Shown: positions 1 to 6,700 of the stretch, one piece after another | How the letters are laid out: each line of letters begins with the position of its first letter | Numbering within the stretch: the first letter of the stretch is position 1 | Source of the DNA: an uncultured Saprospiraceae bacterium | GTDB taxonomy: Bacteria > Bacteroidota > Bacteroidia > Chitinophagales > Saprospiraceae | Length of the DNA: 8,963 nt | Assembly: GCA_938002705.1 (NCBI GenBank) | Contig: CALLAG010000194.1 | Location: forward strand, 1 to 8,963 | Direction: 5' to 3' | Translations under genes and position numbers: made by a program | Notes under the pieces: generated by a model | Seen by the model: only the letters and a program-made list of their open reading frames with translations | What the model was told of the DNA's origin: nothing | The model's database searches: none

Positions 1-90
1 TTCAGCCAAGAATGTAGTAGCTCGAGGTACCCTAACATTAATAGATCTCTCAATCGTGCCTCAATCGAGATGAAAAATTAGTTAGGTATA
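1..90 (+). other. possible 3' end of a convergent plus-strand gene
   Basis: Two plus-strand frames are open from the window edge. Frame 1 ends at a TAG at 79-81 (...RASIEMKN), and frame 2 ends at a TGA at 71-73 (...TLTLIDLSIVPQSR). Frame 2 has the alternating hydrophobic pattern of a beta strand, but neither tail resembles a family I know. A convergent gene would fit the strong hairpin that follows at 94-125, which could stop transcription from both sides. The stretch is too short to settle the frame, or even to show that it is coding. A minus-strand reading from an ATG at about 40 to the edge is also open. Confidence 0.25.
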
Positions 91-125
91 AAAAAAACGA
101 GTAGAAATAAATTCCTACTCGTTTT
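91..125 (-). terminator. intrinsic terminator of the skp-skp-NTF2-like operon
   Basis: A perfect 11-bp stem (94-104 AAAACGAGTAG with 115-125 CTACTCGTTTT) encloses a 10-nt loop. Read on the minus strand it ends in a run of seven U residues (A run at 91-97). It lies 25 nt after the stop codon at 151, as expected for a rho-independent terminator of the leftward operon. The plus strand has Ts within the right arm and an AT-rich tail, so weak bidirectional action is possible. Confidence 0.85.
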
Positions 126-150
126 ATATTTTAATATTCAGTTGATTATT

Positions 151-651
151 CTATTTCTCCACAAAGCCGCCATCGACTGGTATCACAATCTCTGGACTAA
201 GATTACTTATGAATTCTGCTAAGCTGGCATCATCAAACTGCATAAGATTCACATACTTGTAACTCACACCCTCATCAGAAGATACGGCTAAGATATATGT
301 CTTATTGATGTATTCCTTATCTGCTAACTGCATCGTATACTCTACGGGTATGATAGCCTGAAGCTCGCTATTATATTCTACTATTTTCAAAGGTTGCTTC
401 ACTTCAGCTGAGTTATATATCAAGCCTTCTGCAGAAGATGATTGGCGTTCTGCCTTCAGGTCATCTATCACAAATTGTTCTCCGCCGTTCATCTTGACCA
501 AGTCAGGATGTGTCAGTGATGCTACTTTGACAAATTTATTATTGACAAATGCGTCAACGTATTCTTGAGCACTTTCTGAGATAGCACCTTGTGCTTGGAT
601 ACTTGGTACAGATAATAAGCTTAAAAATAATAGGGCAAAAAATAATTTCAT
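151..651 (-). CDS. small secreted NTF2-like protein
   Basis: This encodes a 166-residue exported protein of unknown specific function. Residues 1-20 form a signal peptide (charged MK, hydrophobic core, ...SIQA) with Gln at position 21 as the likely mature N-terminus. The mature part resembles the NTF2-like/SnoaL fold as seen in Bacteroidota secreted hypotheticals: an N-terminal helix (AQEYVDAFVNNKF, about 28-40), a 'THPDLV...GG' segment (47-57), then beta strands such as 'LQAIIPVEYTMQL' (97-109) and 'TYILAVSSDEGVSYKYVN' (118-135), and an 'EIVIP' tail. I see no catalytic residues. The start is the ATG at 651; a TTG one codon upstream is less likely. It is the last gene of an operon, 43 nt after the second Skp gene, and is followed by a strong terminator. 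The periplasmic location and Skp neighbours suggest an envelope role, which is inference only. The fold call rests on recalled family pattern. Confidence 0.75.
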   Translation of the reverse strand: MKLFFALLFLSLLSVPSIQAQGAISESAQEYVDAFVNNKFVKVASLTHPDLVKMNGGEQFVIDDLKAERQSSSAEGLIYNSAEVKQPLKIVEYNSELQAIIPVEYTMQLADKEYINKTYILAVSSDEGVSYKYVNLMQFDDASLAEFISNLSPEIVIPVDGGFVEK

Positions 652-694
652 CAATTATGATTTTAGATAATTCTTATTAAAATATACAATAATA

Positions 695-1204
695 TTAGAG
701 GCCTAATTTAGCCTTCACTAAGTCTCCGACATCTGTCGACTTCTCTGCATATAATACAAAACCAGTACTTAGGTCAAATATGTAGGTGTAACCATTCTCT
801 GCAGCGACATCACTTATTGCAGTCTGGATTCTATTTCTTAGAGGCAATAATAGATCCTCTCTTTTTTTCATGATCTTCTGCTGACTTTCTTGCTCGAACT
901 TCATAATCGTCGTCTCTTCATCTTTTAGCTTCTGAGCTTCTGTCTCTAACTGCATTGGTGATATCTCACCCTGAGCTTGCTTTCGTTCAAGATCTTGAGC
1001 TTTACTCTGTAGTGATTTGATCATGTCTTGACCTTTCTTCTGTAACTGAGTTGTGAATGTCTCGATGTTAGAATTAGCTTCTTTGACATCTGGCATATCC
1101 ATCAATAATACTTGCGTATCTACATAGCCAAATTTCTGTCCGTACATGCTTACAGCAGATATAAGAAAGAGAACTGCTAAAGTGTATTTCATTAAATTTT
1201 TCAT
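695..1204 (-). CDS. OmpH/Skp family periplasmic chaperone (second copy)
   Basis: A 169-residue member of the OmpH/Skp family, whose trimers hold unfolded outer-membrane proteins in the periplasm. Residues 1-22 are a signal peptide ending ...SMYG before Gln23. The mature start 'FGYVDTQVLLMDMPDVKEA' (25-43) is the family's first beta strand and helix. Residues 44-120 are highly charged and Gln/Lys/Glu-rich, matching the long coiled-coil tentacles. The end 'PLRNRIQTAISDVAAENGYTYIFDLS' region (121-146) closes the head domain. Length is typical (about 160-180 residues). It starts at an ATG 22 nt after the upstream paralogue, so the two are surely co-transcribed; a second in-frame ATG four codons later is possible. 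The upstream base sequence is A-rich with no Shine-Dalgarno motif, as is usual in this phylum. Family assignment is strong, but the division of labour between the two copies is unknown. Confidence 0.93.
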   Translation of the reverse strand: MKNLMKYTLAVLFLISAVSMYGQKFGYVDTQVLLMDMPDVKEANSNIETFTTQLQKKGQDMIKSLQSKAQDLERKQAQGEISPMQLETEAQKLKDEETTIMKFEQESQQKIMKKREDLLLPLRNRIQTAISDVAAENGYTYIFDLSTGFVLYAEKSTDVGDLVKAKLGL

Positions 1205-1226
1205 TTGTTGTGGGTCTTAATATTGT

Positions 1227-1751
1227 TTATTTTCTTATTCCTAATTCTCTCTTAATCTCTTCAGTCTTATCGTACTCTTCATTAGAGTATAATAATCCTG
1301 TAGCACCTGCTTTGTCAAATATAAGGTCGTAACCCTTGATCTTAGCATAATCTTCTATCGCCTTGAATACTTCATCTTGTACGGGACTGACGAGTTCTTG
1401 TCTCTTTCTGAATAAGTCTCCCTCTGGCCCGAATCTTCTTTTCTGTAGCTCTCTTACTTGCTTTTCTTTCTCCATAATCTCATCTTCTCTTTCGATCTTG
1501 ACTTCTTCACTTAATAAGACCATCTCTGCTTGATACTTATTATACATACTTTTGATCTGATCATACTCCATAGAGATATCTTGTCTCCACTTAGCAGACG
1601 CTTTATCTATCTCACCTTGTGCTTGGATGTATGAAGGCAGACTCTCAAGTAATCCACTTACATCTACGATAGCGACTCTCTGAGCCTGAACAGATAATGC
1701 CATCATTACGATAGCCACTATAGAAAAAATACTCTTTTTTATCATTGTCAT
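1227..1751 (-). CDS. OmpH/Skp family periplasmic chaperone (first copy, FGPEG type)
   Basis: A 174-residue OmpH/Skp homologue, first gene of the operon. A signal peptide (about 1-23, ...ALSVQA) precedes Gln24. 'VAIVDVSGLLESLPSY' (26-41) is the family head strand, followed by a charged coiled coil (about 45-105). 'FGPEGDLFRKRQELVSPVQD' (107-126) and 'GYDLIFDKAG' (140-149) are phrases typical of one of the two Skp paralogues usual in Bacteroidota, and the C-terminus 'YDKTEEIKRELG' fits too. The open frame reaches a TTG at 1769, but I prefer the ATG at 1751 (or the ATG at 1745), because both give a compact signal peptide beginning MIKK. A promoter match lies about 130 nt upstream. In many relatives these genes follow bamA directly; here about 310 bp of noncoding sequence and an unrelated gene precede them, so they form their own transcription unit. 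Confidence 0.93.
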   Translation of the reverse strand: MTMIKKSIFSIVAIVMMALSVQAQRVAIVDVSGLLESLPSYIQAQGEIDKASAKWRQDISMEYDQIKSMYNKYQAEMVLLSEEVKIEREDEIMEKEKQVRELQKRRFGPEGDLFRKRQELVSPVQDEVFKAIEDYAKIKGYDLIFDKAGATGLLYSNEEYDKTEEIKRELGIRK

Positions 1752-1769
1752 AAAATTTTTGAATTTCAA

Positions 1770-2080
1770 ATTATATCTAAATAAGCCCTTTCACAAGGAT
1801 TACATTCCCTATGGTTTTGATTTAACTATAGTTTAACCCCGATTAGTATCGATAACTTATAGTAAATGGCCATCTGAGATGTCCTACAAAAATACTCCTT
1901 TGTTTAAATTTACAAATTAGGGTAGGAAAAAATATAAGAATAGCTTGAATGTAATGAATATATAGCCTTGATTTCACCCATAATTCATGGTAGTTACGAT
2001 CAGGCCAAATTGGTCAACCATTACGATATAACTAAAAAACGTTAGATAACTTATATGAAATAATCACCAACTGAAAATTT
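1770..2080. other. intergenic region between two leftward units
   Basis: This stretch of about 310 bp holds no credible gene; the longest plus-strand run I noticed from an ATG is 14 codons (1987-2031). It should contain the 3' end of the unit ending at 2081 and the promoter and leader of the skp operon. I find a good promoter match (1887-1916) but no convincing terminator for the upstream unit; a CTAA/TTAG stem near 2032-2045 is only 4 bp. Short imperfect dyads such as GGCCAAATTGGTC (2003-2015) and the palindrome AACTATAGTT (1824-1833) are present, with no clear role. Confidence 0.6.
1887..1916 (-). promoter_or_regulatory. candidate Bacteroidota promoter for the skp operon
   Basis: On the minus strand there is TTTG (complement of 1913-1916), an 18-nt gap, then TATTTTTG (complement of 1887-1894). 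This matches the Bacteroidota sigma-A type consensus TTTG...TAnnTTTG with normal spacing. Transcription would start near 1880 and give a leader of about 130 nt before the first Skp gene. The region is AT-rich, so a chance match is possible. Confidence 0.5.
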
Positions 2081-3202
2081 CTACATACCATAGACAACCT
2101 CGCAAGATATATCATCGGCATTCTGGTCTATCAAGTCCACTCTGAACTCTAAATTTCCATTATTAGCGAATACTTCTATATTTTCTATGGTAAACTGACC
2201 TATGGATATAGCTAGCGAATTATTGATTCTCATTTCTACACACTCATCATTCTCAAAAGTTATTTCGAGGTCCGCATTGGTGTTGAGAAAATTACGGACT
2301 ACCATATTTCTATTATCTACTTTTTCTATTTCAATAACTCGTATATCAACCAAATTGTCAAGCTCTGAACAAATTGATGTTATAATTCTCTCTCCAACGA
2401 AATCTTCTGTACAATCCACTTCCTCCACAGTCGGATCTATAATATCTAATGGATACTTAATCTCTGCTAATACTTCAGTACTGGTTCTGAATGTCATATC
2501 TATCAGATAAGATCCAGGCGTAAGACTAACAGAAGGATCAGCAACTCCAAAGTAAGAAGTCGGCCTTATGATTCCATCTATAATCGTATCGACAGATGAG
2601 CCATTCACTATAAAGTCACTTCCATTTCTATTTTGGATATTAATGTTATCTGGTAGATTAGAATACTCGACGTACACATCTTCGGGTTCGCCTTGTATCC
2701 ATTCATAACGATAAGAAAATATTTCTGGACGCTCAGTCTGATTTACATCGATCTCACTGGGACTTACTCTTGCGGTACTTGCATATATTTTAGGTGCTAT
2801 AAAAGAAGTACCTGCGGCTAATGCATATGGCACACTTAAGAGCTGGCTGCTGCCGACCAGCGTATATGAGGTTCCTCCAGTGATATCATGTGATAATGAA
2901 ACATATTTAAGACCTCCTAACCAATCTATATTACCGAATGATCCAGACACAACATCCCCATTCCCTATTTCTATAGAATATAGACCATTACTATTTGTAA
3001 TAGGACTATGACTTTCGCTGTACAATACCGCTCCAGTTGGTGCTCCATCTATGATCTGAATTAATACGCCTATGGACTGATCACTTACAGGGTCACCATT
3101 AGCGTCTAATACTAATGACTGAAAACTAAATGCCTGAGGTACCTGCCCTTGACAGATAGTAGCCAACATCACTGAAGTGATTATTATAATTGCTTGTTTC
3201 AT
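2081..3202 (-). CDS. secreted protein with QAFSFQ-type N-terminal domain and Cys-bearing C-terminal beta domain
   Basis: This encodes a 373-residue exported protein of unknown function. Residues 1-19 are a signal peptide (...TICQG) before Gln20. Residues 22-130 match a domain frequent in Bacteroidota secreted and tail-fibre-like proteins: 'PQAFSFQSLVLDANGDPVSD', then 'VLIQIIDGAPTGAVLYSESH', 'TNSNGLYSIEIGNG', 'IDWLGGLKYVSL' and the closing 'SSQLLSVPYALAAG'. Residues 135-258 look like an Ig-like or other beta-sandwich segment that I cannot name. Residues 264-373 form a compact beta-rich domain with Cys264, Cys278, Cys321 and Cys367, resembling small secreted Bacteroidota domains that end in Cys-x-x-x-Tyr. 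There is no T9SS sorting tail, unlike the gene just upstream (31-nt gap), with which it should be co-transcribed. It could be a surface fibre or a periplasmic binding protein. The N-terminal family call is firm; the function is not. Confidence 0.82.
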   Translation of the reverse strand: MKQAIIIITSVMLATICQGQVPQAFSFQSLVLDANGDPVSDQSIGVLIQIIDGAPTGAVLYSESHSPITNSNGLYSIEIGNGDVVSGSFGNIDWLGGLKYVSLSHDITGGTSYTLVGSSQLLSVPYALAAGTSFIAPKIYASTARVSPSEIDVNQTERPEIFSYRYEWIQGEPEDVYVEYSNLPDNINIQNRNGSDFIVNGSSVDTIIDGIIRPTSYFGVADPSVSLTPGSYLIDMTFRTSTEVLAEIKYPLDIIDPTVEEVDCTEDFVGERIITSICSELDNLVDIRVIEIEKVDNRNMVVRNFLNTNADLEITFENDECVEMRINNSLAISIGQFTIENIEVFANNGNLEFRVDLIDQNADDISCEVVYGM

Positions 3203-3233
3203 TTGCTATATTTTTCTTCTATGATGAAATATC

Positions 3234-3665
3234 TTATTGCTTGGTAATTTTGAAGGTATGTCTATCATTAACTATGATAATATAGATGCCAGCATCTATA
3301 TTTGATAAATCTATATTCTCACCTCTATAAGAACTTAATATTTCTCTTCCTTGTACATCTATTATCTTAACCGTTTTAATCACCTTGTCAGAAGTAACTG
3401 TAAGGTAATTGTCAGCAGGATTAGGATACACCTTAACATTAGTGACTAATGTGGCATCTACACTAACAGACTCTTCGTAGAATAACCTAAACGAGTATGC
3501 CGCTAATACTCCAGATGCATCATCGATATGTATGTCACCGAGTGTGTAGACGACATCATTATTTGCCTCTGAGCTGGAAAGCACACTTAACACGATGTCA
3601 TCACTTTGAGCATAGCTACTGCTAACAAAAATTAACGACAAAATAAGTCCTACAAATATTTTCAT
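3234..3665 (-). CDS. short secreted protein with T9SS type A sorting domain
   Basis: A 143-residue protein exported by Sec and then the type IX system. Residues 1-19 are a signal peptide ending ...SSSYA before Gln20. The short passenger (21-70) has 'NNDVVYTLGDIHID' (35-48), a form of the phrase '[VL]xYT[VI]GE' seen at the start of many small Bacteroidota T9SS proteins. Residues 74-143 are a type A C-terminal sorting domain: 'VTNVKVYPNPADNYLTV', 'KIIDVQGREILS', 'IDLSNIDAGIYIIIV' and a final 'FKITKQ'. With only about 50 residues of passenger it is close to a bare sorting domain. It is first in a two-gene unit, 31 nt before the QAFSFQ-type gene. A weak promoter-like pair (TTTG, 22 nt, TATTTTTA) lies in the 60 nt upstream, just after the preceding terminator. 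Confidence 0.88.
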   Translation of the reverse strand: MKIFVGLILSLIFVSSSYAQSDDIVLSVLSSSEANNDVVYTLGDIHIDDASGVLAAYSFRLFYEESVSVDATLVTNVKVYPNPADNYLTVTSDKVIKTVKIIDVQGREILSSYRGENIDLSNIDAGIYIIIVNDRHTFKITKQ

Positions 3666-3724
3666 TATGATTAATTCTCTTGTTACTATTTCCTAAAAAT
3701 AAAAAAACTAATGGATACTCCCAC

Positions 3725-3760
3725 AAAAAAAGGAGGTCAGAAAACTACAACTGACCTCCT
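3725..3760 (-). terminator. intrinsic terminator of the large surface-protein gene
   Basis: A perfect 10-bp stem (3731-3740 AGGAGGTCAG with 3751-3760 CTGACCTCCT) has a 10-nt loop. On the minus strand it is followed by a U run (A run at 3725-3731). It starts 29 nt after the stop codon at 3790, so it insulates the large gene from the downstream two-gene unit. Confidence 0.88.
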
Positions 3761-3771
3761 CTAAAAATGTA

Positions 3772-3785
3772 TAGTGCTAACGAAT
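3772..3785 (-). repeat. 14-nt 3'-UTR element, copy 1
   Basis: TAGTGCTAACGAAT (plus strand) lies between the stop codon of the large surface-protein gene and its terminator, 11 nt before the hairpin arm. An identical 14-mer occurs at 8162-8175 in the same orientation and equivalent position beside the paralogous gene. It is either a remnant of a duplicated 3' region or a functional 3'-UTR signal. Confidence 0.6.
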
Positions 3786-3789
3786 ATCC

Positions 3790-6700
3790 TTATTCTAATA
3801 CCATCAACTTATAGTCAGCTGAGGTATGCTCTGTAATCAGCTTAAGGTAATATACCCCTGCTGTAGGTAAATGACTTCTATCGATTCTGAAGTTATGAGT
3901 ACCTTCATTATACGCTGTATCATACGTATAGACTAATCGTCCATTGACATCATATACTTCCCACTTACATGATCCTTCTTCAGTTATGACAAATTCTATA
4001 TCTGTATGATCCTTCCATGGATTAGGTCGTGCAGATAGGATACTTAACATAGATACCTCTTGAGTCTTTAAGTGAATATCTACTATCTCATTGATTCCTC
4101 TATACGCTTCAGAAGGTGTCACTTTAGATGTTATACTTATTAGATCACTGGATACTACTTGATTCTTAGCTTTGACAACTAATCTAAATATAGCTTCTGT
4201 AGGATCTATGTCTAATGGCTCTTCTGTATTATAACTTATTGTTATCCAGCCCTCATTTTGTGATGCAATATTATAATGGCTATCATCTATATCTACGATA
4301 TCACTTTCTACTCCTACTACTTCTATATAATCTGCGTCAAATTCTAATGTCATCTGCCACCCAGAGATACGCTCATAGCTATCGCTATAGAATGCTATGA
4401 CATCATTCTGCCCTTCTTTGAGAATTTTTTCTTCTATTGTAAATGATAATGGCCATCTGCTTGCTCTATTCTCTATAACATTAGATTCTACATTAGCGAT
4501 TACACTTCCATTGACATCTCCTATTTTGACACCTATGAAATCTATAGCCATATCACTATCAAGTTGATTAATAAAATAATCTTCTGGCATATCAAAAACC
4601 CATGGATTAAGAGCATCAATAAACTGATGGTCTGCATCTACGAACCTCCAAGATGAATTTTGTGGAAGCTCGTCATTAACACCAAGTATCAATTTTCTTA
4701 ATTCTATCAGATCTATAGCGGTAACGCTATGGCTATCATCGGCATCTGCTGCGATCAATTTATATGGACTATTAAGTTCTTGTATATTAAGTATATGTCT
4801 CTGTATGTGTACTAAGTCTAATGTACTGACACCGTTAAGGTAATCTACGTCTTTCTGAGGAGCCACAATGTACTGACTGCCCATAGGCATATCTGGGAAT
4901 GCATAATGCCCATCGGCATCTGTCATTTCCATAGCGTCTCCATTGACAAGAGTCACTTCTACATCTTCTACATTTTCGAAGTTTTCAGTATAGATATCAC
5001 CTTGTACTACAACTCTTTCACTATCTCCACACATACCACCGTCAGTTATTGTTACATTCAGGCTACAGTAATCTTGTGCCATAGTCACATTATCTGTCAC
5101 ATATAGCCTTACTGTCCTTACTCCTATACTATCACAAGTGAATGTAATATTGGTCTCAGTAGGATCAGGAGAGATACTTAATGTTATCGGATTATTACAC
5201 GCTTGATAGCTTCCTCCATCAAAGTCACTTGCCCAGAGTTCTTTTATTTCCTGGTCATTGACACCATCTCCATCTGTATCTATTGGAGTATCTAATTCTA
5301 CACTTAAGTTATTCATACATACTGGAGTAGGCGCTTTCGTATTTCTTACTGTTAGCATCTGATTCTGAACTATGGTATTATTACACTGATCAGATATCGT
5401 CCATTCTACATCATATAATGCTGCAACAAGAACTTGACTAAATACATTGGTATCTCCAGAGGCCATTTGATTTCCACCTAAGTCTCTTACAACATATGAC
5501 CATTCCAGATCTCCCATACATGCACTTGTACCGGTTCTTGTATACTCTATCAACCCACTTGTGCAATCAACAAATTGTGACTCTACCAAGATCGGATCAA
5601 ATGCATCTGTAGTAGGTGCAACTGTGTTTCTTACATCTATAATCTGAGGTCCATTAGGATCAGTATATTGTGCAAATGTGGTTCCTGTATCATCACACCA
5701 ATCAATCACTGACCAAGTTCTTTCTATCCTAAAACACTGACCTCCTAATGTCGATGTAACAAGCTTGTCATCATGACTGAATCCCAGCATACTACACTGA
5801 TCATCACCTGCCAGAAAGCTTGGGTATGCAAAAGGTGGGTCAAGATCTTCTGGATTAACCTCATCAGGACTACATATACCAGCAGTGGAAGTATAATCTA
5901 ATGGCCATTGTATGTTAGATGGCACAAATGGTGTATCATTAGTTATGGTAATTAACTGCTTACAAGAATCTAAGACAGTCATATTATCATCTTTTAAAAG
6001 ATTGAATGTCCTCGTGATCGTCCCGATATTACATTGATTAATATTAAATATTGGAATCTCAACAAGCGTATCTGTAGAACTGCAATCTCCTATCAACTTA
6101 GCATCTCCAAAAGCAATAGATAAAGTATCACGATCAAAAGCAAGACGACAGTCTACATTGACACTGAGTGGACACTCTAGTGTAGATGGTAATTTATCTT
6201 GGACATTAACCCTGACCATGCAATCATTTACATTACCACTCTTGTCATATACTCGGAATACGACCATAACTTCTGCTCCTGCATCTGTACAGCAGAATTC
6301 TACTCTCTCACCAAATAATGTATCCATAGGATTACAATCTGTCGTCATTCTTCTTACTTCAAATCTATCTATGCCACAACCATCCCATGAGCCATCATCT
6401 ACAGATGCTGCATTAAGAAAAGTATTACCTGCTGTAGATAACGCTACAGTCGTATGCGACTCACATATAGCGACTGGTTCCACTTGATCTTGTACTGTGA
6501 TAGACACACTACATGTAGAACTATTATAACAACTATCCCTTACTGTATAAGTGATAAGATTAACTCCAGACTGCAGCATTCCTCGTCCACCATTAGAGTT
6601 AACTATTGGTGATCCAACAGGATCTATCTGTACGATGATGCCATTACTACATCCATCGGTTGCATCTACAGAAGGAAAATCTACCATGACCTCACAATAC

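Noticed and set aside
1754..1769. TTG start at 1769 for the first Skp gene
   Set aside because: Two ATG codons (1751, 1745) just downstream give a shorter, more typical signal peptide.
2003..2020. Hairpin GGCCAAATTGGTC and adjoining TGGTCAACCA as a terminator for the unit ending at 2081
   Set aside because: The usable stems are only about 4 bp with impossibly small loops and no U tract follows on the minus strand.
2202..2510. Plus-strand open frame of 102 codons opposite the 373-residue gene
   Set aside because: It lies wholly within a minus-strand gene with clear domains, and its product is a Ser/Ile-rich sequence with no family features; it is an antisense shadow.
3666..3730. Promoter for the two-gene unit (TTTG, 22 nt, TATTTTTA)
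   Set aside because: It misses the final G of the -7 box, has long spacing, and its TTTG lies in the U tract of the preceding terminator; too weak to list separately.
6158..6487. Plus-strand open frame of 109 codons opposite the large surface-protein gene
   Set aside because: It is antisense to a well-supported coding region, has no homology pattern, and its Ser/Thr/Pro-rich product mirrors the opposite strand's codons.
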